A stretch of DNA of 64,000 bases from Rufibacter sediminis. Lineage in GTDB: Bacteria > Bacteroidota > Bacteroidia > Cytophagales > Hymenobacteraceae. The translations under genes were made by a program, and so were the position numbers. Location of the stretch: assembly GCF_014269285.1 (NCBI RefSeq), contig NZ_JACOAF010000031.1, positions 124,001 through 188,000 of the forward strand, given 5' to 3'. Under the pieces are notes generated by a model that worked only from the letters and a program-made list of their open reading frames with translations, was not told the DNA's origin and made no database searches. Positions within the stretch are counted from its first letter, which is position 1. Every line of letters begins with the position of its first letter. Positions 15,513 to 24,626 of the stretch are shown in pieces.

Positions 15513-16769
15513 CTATTTAGACCTGATGGCAATCACGGGGTCCAGATGGGAAGCAATGACCGCCGGAATAATGCCTGAGAGTACGCCAATCACGACCGAT
15601 ACGCCCAAGCCCAGCAGAATGTTGCCGGGCGTAAGAATAATATCCAGCGTACCCATGGGGATTAAGGTGATCAAAGACACCAGCAGAATGCCCACGCCGC
15701 CCCCTATCAGGCTCAGGAACACAGACTCAAAGAGGAACTGGAAGAGAATGAAAAAGTTTTTCGCGCCCAGCGATTTCTGGATCCCGATGATGTTGGTGCG
15801 CTCCTTCACAGACACGAACATGATGTTGGCAATGCCGAAGCCGCCCACCAGAATGGAGAAGCCGCCAATCACCCAGCCCGCAATGCCAATGATGGAGAAC
15901 ATCTCGCCAATGGCGTCGGCCATCATCTCTGAGCGGTTAATGGCAAAGTTGTCCTCGTCATAAGGCTTGAGGCCCCGGATGGTGCGCATCTTGCCCTTCA
16001 CCTCGTACTCCAGGTTCTGCAGGCCCACGTCTTCCACCTTGCCTTTGACCATGAGCGTGGGCTGCACGCCCCGCGGCCCGCCGGCAAACATCTTCCCAAA
16101 AGCCCCAAACGGCACGTAGGAGTTCTTGTCATTGGTGGGCATGCCCTCAAACAGACCGGCGCCCTGCTTCTCCATCACGCCAATCACGGTGAATTTCTGG
16201 CCGCTGATCCTGATGTCGCCGCCCACGGCAGAGCCGAAGGGGAAAAGATTCACGGCGATCTCGTTCCCGATCACAATCACGTTGCGCGAGCCGTCTACCT
16301 CTTGCTGGGTGAAGAACCGGCCCTCTTCAATGGGCACCTCGGCCACTTTGTTGAAATCCAGCGTCACGCCCTGCAGCATGATGCCGCCCATGCTGTTGTT
16401 GCGGTGCTTGAACGTGTTGCCGCCCCGCCGGGCCACCAGGGCAACGGCTTCGGCGTTCTCCAGGTTCTCGTGCATGTACCTGAACTCGCGCGTGTTGGGC
16501 GAGGGCCGCTGCATGAACTTCCACCACGGGATGTCAGAGCCGTCTTTGAAAATCCAGGGGAATTTCTCCACGTACACAATGCGCTCGCCCACAAAACTCA
16601 TGCTCTCCCGGATGCTGCGCTCCAGCGAGTCCACGATGGTGAACACCGAGATGATGGCGAAAATGCCAATGGTCACGCCCAGTAACGAAAGGATGGTGCG
16701 CAGCAGATTAGACCGCAGGGCCTGCCAGGCAAACTGAAAACTCTCATAAACCAGCCGGATGTATAACAT
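15513..16769 (-). CDS. MacB-like ABC transporter permease
   Basis: The 418-aa inner-membrane protein has an N-terminal helix (LRTILSLLGVTIGIFAIISVFT), a large periplasmic MacB_PCD domain (about residues 45-270) and three C-terminal helices of the FtsX fold (about residues 290-405, with a typical sequence SVKERTNIIGIQKSLGAKNFFIL). Such permeases work with an ATPase of the MacB/LolD type in export or mechanotransmission rather than classic transport. No ATPase is adjacent in the window, so its partner must be elsewhere. Confidence 0.92.
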   Translation of the reverse strand: MLYIRLVYESFQFAWQALRSNLLRTILSLLGVTIGIFAIISVFTIVDSLERSIRESMSFVGERIVYVEKFPWIFKDGSDIPWWKFMQRPSPNTREFRYMHENLENAEAVALVARRGGNTFKHRNNSMGGIMLQGVTLDFNKVAEVPIEEGRFFTQQEVDGSRNVIVIGNEIAVNLFPFGSAVGGDIRISGQKFTVIGVMEKQGAGLFEGMPTNDKNSYVPFGAFGKMFAGGPRGVQPTLMVKGKVEDVGLQNLEYEVKGKMRTIRGLKPYDEDNFAINRSEMMADAIGEMFSIIGIAGWVIGGFSILVGGFGIANIMFVSVKERTNIIGIQKSLGAKNFFILFQFLFESVFLSLIGGGVGILLVSLITLIPMGTLDIILTPGNILLGLGVSVVIGVLSGIIPAVIASHLDPVIAIRSK

Positions 16770-16956
16770 GAAGAAAGCTACCGTTGAAGGGTGAGAAAGA
16801 GAAAGAACCCTTTCTGAAATAGTTTAGGGATGCAACAAACTTATTAGTAGCGAAAGGGGTTGTTTTCTTACACTGCCCTGCTTGCCACAAAAGCAAATTC
16901 AGGGAGCAGCAATACTTATATTTAGCGGAAAGTAAAGGAAATTAGCGCAAACTGCC

Positions 16957-16964
16957 TACCTTTG
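16957..16964 (+). promoter_or_regulatory. -7 box of the queA promoter
   Basis: A perfect TACCTTTG, 40 bases before the queA start codon. A TTG box is not evident at the usual distance. Confidence 0.45.
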
Positions 16965-17004
16965 CCCTCTATTTCGCGAATATTTTAATACCGTAATATT
17001 AAAA

Positions 17005-18051
17005 ATGAAGTTATCAGAGTTTAAATTTGACCTGCCCAATGACCTGATGGCGACCCATCCGGCCCCAAACCGTGACGAAGCCAGAATGATGGTCATCCAC
17101 CGCGACAGCGGCAAGATAGAACATAAAGTCTTCAAAGACATCATTGGTTATTTTGATGACGGTGATGTGGTGGTGACCAACAACACCAAAGTGTTTCCGG
17201 CCCGTTTATACGGAAACAAGGAGAAAACCGGCGCCAAGATTGAAGTGTTCCTGTTGCGCGAGCTGGACAAGCGTATACACCTGTGGGATGTGCTGGTAGA
17301 CCCGGCCCGTAAGATCAGGGTGGGCAACAAACTCTACTTCGGGGACAGCGACCTGGTAGCCGAGGTAATTGACAACACCACTTCCCGCGGCCGTACCATC
17401 AAGTTCCTCTATGACGGACCAGACGAGGAGTTCTACAAAGTAGTGCACAGCCTGGGCGAAACCCCGCTGCCTAAATACATCAAGCGCGAGCCAGAGCCCG
17501 AAGACGAAGAGCGGTACCAAACCGTATACGCCGAGATCACCGGTGCCGTAGCCGCGCCCACCGCCGGTCTGCACTTCACCCGTGAGGTACTGAAGCGTCT
17601 GGAGCTGAAAGGCGTAGACGTGGCCCCGGTCACCTTGCACGTAGGTTTAGGTACGTTCCGTCAGGTAGACGTGGAAGACCTCACCAAGCACAAGATGGAT
17701 TCTGAGCAGTTCTTCGTGAACGAAACAACCGCCCAGGTCGTGAACAAGGCTCTGGATGCCAAGAAACGCGTGTGCGCGGTAGGTACCACCACCATGCGCG
17801 CCCTGGAATCCTCCGTGTCAGCGAACAGCCGCCTGAAGCCCAACGAAGGCTGGACCGATAAATTCGTGTTCCCTCCGTATGACTTCAAAATCGCGAACAG
17901 CCTGATCACCAACTTCCACATGCCGGAGTCCACGCTCCTGATGATGGCCGCCGCTTTTGGAGGCTATGACCTGATCATGGAAGCGTACCAGAGCGCCATC
18001 AAAGAGAAATATAAGTTCTTCAGCTACGGTGACGTGATGCTGATTCTCTAA
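17005..18051 (+). CDS. queA: tRNA preQ1(34) S-adenosylmethionine ribosyltransferase-isomerase
   Basis: QueA transfers the ribosyl part of S-adenosylmethionine to preQ1 in tRNA to make epoxyqueuosine, late in queuosine synthesis. At 348 aa it has the family length. Key stretches are [72 protein letters not shown] and TTTMRALES. It is a single gene with its own promoter box and a strong terminator. Confidence 0.98.
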   Translation: MKLSEFKFDLPNDLMATHPAPNRDEARMMVIHRDSGKIEHKVFKDIIGYFDDGDVVVTNNTKVFPARLYGNKEKTGAKIEVFLLRELDKRIHLWDVLVDPARKIRVGNKLYFGDSDLVAEVIDNTTSRGRTIKFLYDGPDEEFYKVVHSLGETPLPKYIKREPEPEDEERYQTVYAEITGAVAAPTAGLHFTREVLKRLELKGVDVAPVTLHVGLGTFRQVDVEDLTKHKMDSEQFFVNETTAQVVNKALDAKKRVCAVGTTTMRALESSVSANSRLKPNEGWTDKFVFPPYDFKIANSLITNFHMPESTLLMMAAAFGGYDLIMEAYQSAIKEKYKFFSYGDVMLIL

Positions 18052-18065
18052 TAGCCAAAGTGTCA

Positions 18066-18106
18066 ACAAAACGCCTCACCAGTACCTTACTGGTGAGGCG
18101 TTTTGT
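18066..18106 (+). terminator. queA terminator
   Basis: A 19-bp perfect stem (ACAAAACGCCTCACCAGTA and complement, loop CCT), 14 bases after the stop, running into TTTT. Confidence 0.88.
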
Positions 18107-18140
18107 TTTAGGGCCGTTTTAAACAAAAGAGCCCTGAAAC
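18105..18140. repeat. GTTTT palindrome family copy abutting the queA terminator
   Basis: GTTTTAGGGCCGTTTTAAAC then AAAAGAGCCCTGAAAC. AGGGC pairs with GCCCT and the flanking T/A runs pair. Confidence 0.7.
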
Positions 18141-18164
18141 ACACCAAGGAAAACGAAATGTCTT

Positions 18165-18377
18165 ATGACAGAGCAAACAATTAGACTGTTCTGCGAAGAA
18201 ATAGGAGAGAAATTGACAAAATCCTTTTCCAGAATAGGTAGTATAAAGGATTGGCTTATCTTTATTCTGCTAATTGGCAGTACTACCCACCTCGGTTGCT
18301 GGCGTAAAAACCATCGGGTCCCCCGCCCCAAGGACTACGCAAGAGATTCCTGGCCTACCAATGGCTGGGAGATATAA
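18165..18377 (+). CDS. Possible small membrane protein
   Basis: A 70-codon frame lies between queA and the histidine kinase. A single hydrophobic stretch (DWLIFILLIGSTTHLGC, about residues 29-45) could span a membrane, and the N-terminal part is amphipathic. Base composition here is more AT-rich than in the neighbours. No family is recognised and no promoter is obvious. It may be a real small gene or a chance frame. Confidence 0.3.
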   Translation: MTEQTIRLFCEEIGEKLTKSFSRIGSIKDWLIFILLIGSTTHLGCWRKNHRVPRPKDYARDSWPTNGWEI

Positions 18378-18419
18378 GGACGTTGAAGAAGTAATATCCT
18401 GATTTGTTTATTAAGGTGA

Positions 18420-21029
18420 ATGAAGGGTGAAACGCAAGAGAGTCGTGGGCCTTTGAACCAGGGAACGCCGGCGGGGCGAGCGGAGGGCAAACAGCCGTTG
18501 GATGACCAGGAAACGCCGCGCGCAGCCGAGGCAGAGGAGGCTTTGAAAAAGCAGGTAGAGGCCTTGCAGGCCGAGTTGCAGGTCGCCCGCCAGGAACTGG
18601 AGAAAGCCAGAGAGCACAACCGGCAACTCGCCTCGGAGAAAACGGATACCGCGCCGCTCCCGGAGGTAAGCGACTACAAACGGGTCATGGAATTGGAGCA
18701 ACTGGGCAAACAAGTCCTGGAGAAAAACACCCTGCCTGGCAGTACCCTGGAGTCTACGGTCTCGTTTTACCTGGAAGGAATTGAAAAGCTCCACCCAGGC
18801 ATGTTCTGTTCCTGCATGCGGCTGGAAGGCGACCGGTTGTATATGGTGGCGGCTCCCAGCTTGCCAGAAGGGTTCTGGCAGGAAACTAATGGGCTGAAGA
18901 TTGGCGATAGCATAGGCTCCTGCGGTGCGGCGGCTTCTCTGGGCGAGAAGGTGTTCGCTGCCGACATCACCACGGACTCACGCTGGAAGAATCATGCACA
19001 CTTCTATCAGGCCTATGGCATTAGGGCCAGTTGGTCTTTCCCCTTGCTGGGAGCTAACCGGAAAGTGCTGGGCACAGTCGCCATGTATTACCATGAAGTG
19101 AGAATGCCCACCCCGGCAGAAGAACAGACCATGGAAAGCATCCGGAATCTGTTGCTACTCATCATGGAGAGCAAGCTGTCAGAGAAGGAACTGCGTGAGA
19201 GCAACGATCGGTTTTATTACGCCACCATGGCCACCCATGATGCGGTCTGGGACCTGGACGTGGTCAACTTCAAGATTAACTGGGGAATCGGTTTTGAGCG
19301 GCTGTTCGGCTACAAAGCACAGGAGTTTGGGCCTGAACTGGATTTTTGGGCGCTGCAGGTGCATCCAGATGATCTGGAGAGGGTAAACGCATCATTGGAC
19401 AAAGCCATCGCCAGTGATGACCAGGAGTTTTGGCGCGAAGAATACCGCTTCCGGAAATCAAACGAGGAGTATGCCATTGTCATAGACCAGGGTACCGTGC
19501 TCCGGAATGAAGAAGGAAAAGCCGTGCGAATTATCGGCGCTATTCAAGACGTGACGGAACAGACCCTGAGGGAACAGGAACTGCGCCGGCTGTCTGTTGT
19601 GGCCCGGGAGATGGTGAATGGCATTCTCATTATGAAACCTGATCTCTCCATCCAATGGATCAACCCGGCATTTACCAGAACATTCGGTTATAGCTTAGAG
19701 GAAGTAGTGGGGAAAAAACCGGCCACTTTCCTGCCCGGCCCTGAAACAGATCCTGAGTCCGTTGACTTGTTGAACAACAAAGCGATGAGCTCTGAGCCCG
19801 CAGAGTGTGACATTGCCCTCTACTCTAAATCTGGCGATAAGCTCTGGATCAGGATGCTGGTGCAGCCGCAGTTTGACAGTGAGGGCCGGCTGGAGAGCGT
19901 GTTCGCGCTTTCTACCGACATCACCCAACTGAAGGCCGAAGAGCAACAGCTGCGACTGTTGGAGTCGGTCATCACCAATGCCAAAGACGCCGTCATCATC
20001 AACGAGGTTACTTCTGATCATCCGCAGGAACTGAAGATCATCTTTGTGAACGACGCTTTCTCCCGGATAACAGGGTATGCGACCGAAGAAGCCTTGGGCA
20101 GAAAGCCCGTGTTTTTAAACGGACCCGATACAAACGTTGACACCCTGCGGGAGTTGCAGCAGAATATGGCCCAAGGCCAACCCTGTGAGGCGGAGTTGGA
20201 GAACTACCGGAAAGACGGAAGCAAGTTCTGGACGCAGGTTTTGTTAATTCCTATGTTCAACCGGCAGCAACAGATCACCCACTGGATCTCCATGCTGCGG
20301 GACATCACCAACCGCAAGCACTATGAACAGGAGCGCGAAGTGCTGATTTCTGAGCTAACCCAGAACAACGCCGATCTCAAGCAATTCACCTTCATTACCT
20401 CACACAACCTGCGGGCACCGCTAGCGAACCTCACCGGCATTGCCAACCTCATTGAAACAGACGCTATTCCTGAGGGCCGGAACAGGGTGCTGATCCAGAA
20501 GTTCAAGGAGTCAACGGTGCAGTTGAACACCATCATCGATGATCTGCTCGAAGTCCTAGTCATCAAAGACAATCCGCACACGAACAAGGAGAAGGTAGAT
20601 CTGGCCGAGGCTTTTGAGAAGGTGGTTGTATCCGTAGACGGCCTCCTCACCGAGAAGGATTTCCGGCTCACCACTGATTTCTCCCAGGTGCCCCAGGTGT
20701 ATTACAACGCCGGATATCTGCACAGTATTCTGCTGAACCTGCTCACCAACGCCATCAAGTACCGCTCGCCAGACCGGCCCCTGCGCATAGACATCACCAC
20801 TGAGAAAGTGAACGGCTGCGAGAAATTATACTTCTCAGACAACGGGCTGGGGATTGACTTGAAGCGGTACGGCGAGCGCATCTTTGGATTGTACCAGCGT
20901 TTCCACCAGCACAAAGACAGCAAAGGCATGGGGCTGTACATTGCGCATTCGCAGGCCAAAGCCATGGGCGGAAACCTGAGCGTCACCAGCGAGGTGGACA
21001 AAGGCACCACGTTCATCCTGGAATTCTAA
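18420..21029 (+). CDS. GAF/multi-PAS sensor histidine kinase
   Basis: The 869-aa soluble kinase has no membrane helix. Order: a Gln/Glu/Ala-rich coiled coil (about 35-80), a GAF domain (about 95-255), three PAS domains (about 265-380, 390-510 and 520-640), a HisKA dimerisation helix with TSHNLRAPLAN (His662), and a HATPase_c domain (N box NLLTNAIKYRS, G boxes DNGLGID and GMGLYI). PAS3 reads GYATEEALGRKPVFLNGPDTN and RKDGSKFWTQVLLIP, very close to flavin-binding LOV domains, but the photoactive Cys position is Pro563. No response regulator is adjacent. Confidence 0.95.
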   Translation: MKGETQESRGPLNQGTPAGRAEGKQPLDDQETPRAAEAEEALKKQVEALQAELQVARQELEKAREHNRQLASEKTDTAPLPEVSDYKRVMELEQLGKQVLEKNTLPGSTLESTVSFYLEGIEKLHPGMFCSCMRLEGDRLYMVAAPSLPEGFWQETNGLKIGDSIGSCGAAASLGEKVFAADITTDSRWKNHAHFYQAYGIRASWSFPLLGANRKVLGTVAMYYHEVRMPTPAEEQTMESIRNLLLLIMESKLSEKELRESNDRFYYATMATHDAVWDLDVVNFKINWGIGFERLFGYKAQEFGPELDFWALQVHPDDLERVNASLDKAIASDDQEFWREEYRFRKSNEEYAIVIDQGTVLRNEEGKAVRIIGAIQDVTEQTLREQELRRLSVVAREMVNGILIMKPDLSIQWINPAFTRTFGYSLEEVVGKKPATFLPGPETDPESVDLLNNKAMSSEPAECDIALYSKSGDKLWIRMLVQPQFDSEGRLESVFALSTDITQLKAEEQQLRLLESVITNAKDAVIINEVTSDHPQELKIIFVNDAFSRITGYATEEALGRKPVFLNGPDTNVDTLRELQQNMAQGQPCEAELENYRKDGSKFWTQVLLIPMFNRQQQITHWISMLRDITNRKHYEQEREVLISELTQNNADLKQFTFITSHNLRAPLANLTGIANLIETDAIPEGRNRVLIQKFKESTVQLNTIIDDLLEVLVIKDNPHTNKEKVDLAEAFEKVVVSVDGLLTEKDFRLTTDFSQVPQVYYNAGYLHSILLNLLTNAIKYRSPDRPLRIDITTEKVNGCEKLYFSDNGLGIDLKRYGERIFGLYQRFHQHKDSKGMGLYIAHSQAKAMGGNLSVTSEVDKGTTFILEF

Positions 21030-21179
21030 ACCGGAGCAAGGCCCGAGACACCGTCGTTTTAAGACAAGTGAGGCTTAGGGGCTACCTGCTCCGTTGTTCC
21101 GTTTAAGGTCCACTTTCTGAAAATCATCGCCAAAGCGGAACTAGCCTTGGCGCACCGGAATGTGTATCTTGCAGCCATC

Positions 21180-21890
21180 ATGCTGTCACCTGATCTAAAG
21201 AAATACGCCATCATTGTCGCCGGAGGTTCCGGTAGCAGAATGCAGGCCGCCCGGCCTAAACAGTTCCTCCTGATTGCCGGTGAGCCCGTGCTCCTGCATA
21301 CGTTGCGCCGCTTCCATGCTTTTTCCCCGGAGATGCCGCTGGTGGTGGTGCTGCCGGAGACCGAGATTGCCGCCTGGCAAGACCTGTGTCGCCAGCACCA
21401 GTGCACGATTCCGCATCGGGTGGTCACGGGAGGCAGCAGCCGGTTCCAATCGGTGAAGAACGGACTAGCGGCGCTGGAAGCTGAGGAAGATGGGGTAGTG
21501 GCGGTGCATGACGGCGTGCGGCCTTTCATTGACAATGTCCTCTTAACCGCGGCGTATTCTACCGCTGCCCAGCGCGGGACAGCCGTGGTGGCCGTGTCTT
21601 TGAAAGAATCCATCCGGCGGGTACGGGGGGGCAGTTCCAAAGCGGTAGACCGTAGCGCGTACCGGTTGGTGCAGACGCCGCAGTGTTTCCGGTTACCTTT
21701 GCTGCGCCGCGCCTACGCCCAGCCAGAAAGTTCGCTGTTCACCGATGATGCCTCGGTGGTGGAGCGTTTCGGGCATAAAATTGAGCTGGTGGAGGGAAGT
21801 TACCGCAACATCAAACTCACCACCCCAGAAGATCTGGTCTTAGCCGAGGCATTTCTACTGCAAGAGAGTTCGGTCCCCAAGACTAGTTAG
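21180..21890 (+). CDS. ispD: 2-C-methyl-D-erythritol 4-phosphate cytidylyltransferase
   Basis: IspD makes CDP-methylerythritol in the MEP pathway of isoprenoid synthesis. The 236-aa product starts MLSPDLKKYAIIVAGGSGSRMQAARPKQFLLIAGEPVL, with the CTP-binding GGxGxRM...PKQF motif, and continues with HDGVRPF, TPQCFR and FTDDASVVE as in the family. The start at 21180 is preferred over an in-frame ATG 33 bases upstream, which would add residues not seen in IspD. A palindromic repeat follows, so it appears monocistronic. Confidence 0.96.
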   Translation: MLSPDLKKYAIIVAGGSGSRMQAARPKQFLLIAGEPVLLHTLRRFHAFSPEMPLVVVLPETEIAAWQDLCRQHQCTIPHRVVTGGSSRFQSVKNGLAALEAEEDGVVAVHDGVRPFIDNVLLTAAYSTAAQRGTAVVAVSLKESIRRVRGGSSKAVDRSAYRLVQTPQCFRLPLLRRAYAQPESSLFTDDASVVERFGHKIELVEGSYRNIKLTTPEDLVLAEAFLLQESSVPKTS

Positions 21891-21897
21891 GCCAAGT

Positions 21898-21938
21898 CTG
21901 TTTTAAGGCAGTTTTCCTGAAAATCAGGCCTAAAACGG
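21898..21938. repeat. GTTTT palindrome family copy after ispD
   Basis: CTGTTTTAAGGCAGTTTTCC then GAAAATCAGGCCTAAAACGG. AGGC/GCCT and the T/A runs pair. It lies 8 bases past the ispD stop and 34 before the next start. Confidence 0.65.
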
Positions 21939-21971
21939 GTTTTGAATAATCGTATCATTTAAACTGAAGCT

Positions 21972-22580
21972 ATGGCTGCAACTCATTCGCTGGTATCCTC
22001 GGGAAGAGGAACCCTGTTCCTTTTGGCGTGTTTTCTGTTTCACCTGTCGGGCGAGGTGCGGGGGCAGGATAAGTTGGCAGCGGGGTTTGACCAGCTCATC
22101 GCCATTGACTCCACAGACATGGTGGTAGCGTCAGTGCAGGAGCGCGGGAAAAGCATCCTGAGTTTACGGGAAGTGAAAACACTACTGTTCCTGAATACCA
22201 GAACCCGGGAAACCCGGCAGCTACAGCTTCCTGCCGGGTTTGTCATTGGTAGAACGTTCCTGAACGTGGCCGGCCGCTATGAGGGGGAGAGATTGGTGGT
22301 GATCAGTGGCACGCACAAGGGCTGGGGAAACCCTGAGAAGACCGAGTGGGAAGACCCAAGCTATCTGTTCATTTCTACTGCCAGCGGACAGCACCTGAAG
22401 CAAGTCTCGCCCGCCGCGGAAGTGTTGGTGGAGTGGGTGGTGAACCGGCACAGCAATACCCTTACGTTTATTACCCGGCCAGACACCAACCAAGACCGAA
22501 AGTTTGACGCCAAGGACTCGACCAAGCTCTACGTGTACCAGCTGACGACCGGGCAATTAGCCGAAGTTTCCGCTTTGTAA
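21972..22580 (+). CDS. Secreted protein of unknown function
   Basis: The 202-aa protein has an N-terminal hydrophobic signal (GTLFLLACFLFHLSGEVRGQ), then a mixed alpha/beta sequence. Short strand-like repeats (LLFLNTRTRETRQLQLPAG, SYLFISTASGQHLKQVSP, TKLYVYQLTTGQLAEV) recall WD40/TolB-like beta-propeller blades, as if it held three or four blades of a propeller. It is too short for a full propeller. It converges with the ABC ATPase gene, only 6 bases apart. Confidence 0.72.
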   Translation: MAATHSLVSSGRGTLFLLACFLFHLSGEVRGQDKLAAGFDQLIAIDSTDMVVASVQERGKSILSLREVKTLLFLNTRTRETRQLQLPAGFVIGRTFLNVAGRYEGERLVVISGTHKGWGNPEKTEWEDPSYLFISTASGQHLKQVSPAAEVLVEWVVNRHSNTLTFITRPDTNQDRKFDAKDSTKLYVYQLTTGQLAEVSAL

Positions 22581-22586
22581 GACGGG

Positions 22587-23312
22587 TTACACGTTCCGCA
22601 GTGCTTTCGTTTCCAGGAAGTGTTGCTGCGCCATTACTTCTTCCGGGGAGATTTTCTCCAGCGTGGGCCGGGGCTGCGAGATATTCAGCAGATAGCCTTG
22701 CAGCGGCAGCAGGTTGAGTAAGTCATGGGTGATGCACAGCACGGTTTTCTGTTCTTCGCGCACCCAACCGGCCATCAGATCAAAGACTCTTTTCTTGTGG
22801 TAGACGTCTAACTGCTGGGTGGGTTCATCCAGCAGGGCAATGGGCGCGTTTTGGAGCATCAGTTGCGCGAGCCAGACCAGTTGCTGCTCTCCGCCGGATA
22901 AATCTGTGAAGGTGCGCTGGCTCAGGTGCGCGATGTGCAGGTGCTCCAGCATGGCCTCGGCGCGGGCGTAATCTGACGCGGTGTAATGTTCCAGCAGTCG
23001 CTTCTGCCGGAAGAGGCCCATGACCACCAACTCGCGCACCTTAATGGGGAAGGCCACGTTGTTTTTCTGCGGTAGGTAGGAGAGGGAGCGGGCCATGGCG
23101 CCGGCGCGGGTCACCAGCGGCTGCCCCTGCACCAGAATCTGTCCTTGGTAGGGCACCTGCCCAGTCAGGGTTTTCAGGAACGTGGACTTGCCACTGCCGT
23201 TATGCCCAATGATGGCCACAAAGGCGGGCTCGGGTACTAAAAAAGAAAGGTTGCGGAGAAGTACGCGCTCGTCGTATCCCGCAACCAGTTCTTTTATTTC
23301 TAAGACGCTCAA
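22587..23312 (-). CDS. ABC transporter ATP-binding protein, siderophore/heme/B12 type
   Basis: The 241-aa ATPase has Walker A GHNGSGKST, Q-loop LPQKNNVAF, signature DLSGGEQQ, Walker B IALLDEPTQQLD and the switch His in CITHDL. Sequence around the Q-loop and signature is like FepC, FecE and HmuV ATPases, which drive periplasmic uptake of iron chelates, heme or cobalamin. No permease, binding protein or TonB receptor lies next to it in the window, so its partners are distant and the substrate cannot be named. Confidence 0.9.
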   Translation of the reverse strand: MSVLEIKELVAGYDERVLLRNLSFLVPEPAFVAIIGHNGSGKSTFLKTLTGQVPYQGQILVQGQPLVTRAGAMARSLSYLPQKNNVAFPIKVRELVVMGLFRQKRLLEHYTASDYARAEAMLEHLHIAHLSQRTFTDLSGGEQQLVWLAQLMLQNAPIALLDEPTQQLDVYHKKRVFDLMAGWVREEQKTVLCITHDLLNLLPLQGYLLNISQPRPTLEKISPEEVMAQQHFLETKALRNV

Positions 23313-23398
23313 GGTACGTAAGAATCAGGAAGGAGGAGGCTGTGCCTGGAATGCCTGTGCGGCGACTCCTGCGGTGACTTCTTGCTTCCTAATTGATA

Positions 23399-23620
23399 TT
23401 AGTATTCGTCTTCGTTGAACATGAAGTCCTCTTTGGTAGGATAGTCTGGCCAAACTTCTTCGATGCTCTCGTAAGGCTGTCCATCATCTTCCAGAGCCTG
23501 TAAGTTCTCTACCACTTCCATAGGCGCGCCCGAGCGGATAGAGTAGTCAATTAATTCATCTTTGGTAGCTGGCCAAGGGGCATCTTCCAAATAGGAGGCA
23601 AGTTCAAGTGTCCAATACAT
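23399..23620 (-). CDS. DUF2795 domain protein
   Basis: The 73-aa acidic protein reads MYWTLELASYLEDAPWPATKDELIDYSIRSGAPMEVVENLQAL, the DUF2795 domain found widely as a stand-alone protein in this phylum, then an acidic end (EDFMFNEDEY). The function is unknown. A 12-bp palindrome, GTATAGCTATAC, lies at 23639-23650, 18 bases before the start codon, near the expected promoter. Confidence 0.93.
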   Translation of the reverse strand: MYWTLELASYLEDAPWPATKDELIDYSIRSGAPMEVVENLQALEDDGQPYESIEEVWPDYPTKEDFMFNEDEY

Positions 23621-23788
23621 AATAAATTCGCTTTTAAAGTATAGCTATACAAACAAGTTGCAGAGGTAACCGAGCCGCAAAAATAAGATTTTGATTGACA
23701 ATTCAAATTTTTCTTCTTATTGCTGCGCCCCTGCAACGCTAAAACACAACGGGGAAAACAGTAAAATGTTTACTTACGGTCTTCTTTT

Positions 23789-24577
23789 TTACTGGTGGCG
23801 CGCGCTGGTGGTGCCGTCACCGGTATTGAAAAGATAATTGATGCCCAACTGGAAGCCGGCTACCATGTTCTGGCGCAGCACATAATAGTCGGTATCGCGG
23901 CGGTAATCTTCAATGTGTTCCTCTTTCCGGATATTCACAAAATTGTAGCTGTAGCGCAGGTTGGCCGTCAGGCTCAGGTTCTCCGTTAAGCTGTATTCTG
24001 CTCCTAATCCTAATAAAACACCCAAATCATATTTGTTGAACTCGCCTGCGTTGGCCTTGCTGCGGTCGCTCTCGTTGGTGCTGGCCAGCAGGTAATCTCC
24101 CTGTGGTACGGAGAAGGTTCTGTCCTTAACCTGGTAAGAGGCGGTGCGCGAGAAGGTGTTCCGCTCGGTGCCTTTCTGCAGAATACCCAACTGCGGACCT
24201 ACCTGAAAATTGAACCGCACGGTACCCGTGGTGGTGTACTTGAAAAGTAGTGGAATATTCCAATACACCAGATCAATCTCTTTCTCGCCGGCTTTGTTTC
24301 CGGCATTGTCTATCAGGTCAAATTTCTCGCCCTGGTGGGAGCGGTAGATCTCAGCCTGCAGGTTGTGGTTCTCGTTGAATTTATAGCCCGCCACAAAGCC
24401 AAAGGGGGCCCATTTGGTCGTGAACCGGTGTTTGTAGTTCACGTCTTCGTACTGCTCGTCATTGATGATCCAGGTGTTCTGGAACTGCGTGGTGAGCCCC
24501 ACGTACGGGCCTTTGATGTTCTGGGACTGGGCCAGGAAAGGAAGAGAAAGGAAAAGTAGTAAAAAGTATCTTCTCAT
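23789..24577 (-). CDS. PorT-like outer membrane beta-barrel protein
   Basis: The 262-aa product has a signal peptide (MRRYFLLLFLSLPFLAQSQ), then alternating strands ending in aromatic residues: GPYVGLTTQFQNTW, APFGFVAGYKF, VRFNFQVGPQLGILQ, YDLGVLLGLGAEYSLTENLSLTANLRYSYNF, and a last strand MVAGFQLGINYLF. This is the outer-membrane barrel (PorT/OMP_b-brl_2) pattern. Its role is not known. It lies downstream of the DUF349 gene but is separated from it by a hairpin. Confidence 0.9.
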   Translation of the reverse strand: MRRYFLLLFLSLPFLAQSQNIKGPYVGLTTQFQNTWIINDEQYEDVNYKHRFTTKWAPFGFVAGYKFNENHNLQAEIYRSHQGEKFDLIDNAGNKAGEKEIDLVYWNIPLLFKYTTTGTVRFNFQVGPQLGILQKGTERNTFSRTASYQVKDRTFSVPQGDYLLASTNESDRSKANAGEFNKYDLGVLLGLGAEYSLTENLSLTANLRYSYNFVNIRKEEHIEDYRRDTDYYVLRQNMVAGFQLGINYLFNTGDGTTSARHQ

Positions 24578-24580
24578 AGG

Positions 24581-24619
24581 GTAAGCCGTTAGATTTTAGG
24601 ACTATTTCTAACGGCTTAC
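24581..24619 (-). terminator. Hairpin between the DUF349 and OMP genes
   Basis: GTAAGCCGTTAG pairs with CTAACGGCTTAC across a 15-base loop. It is 8 bases past the DUF349 stop and immediately before the OMP start, so it is either a terminator or part of the OMP leader. Confidence 0.6.
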
Positions 24620-24626
24620 GCATGAG

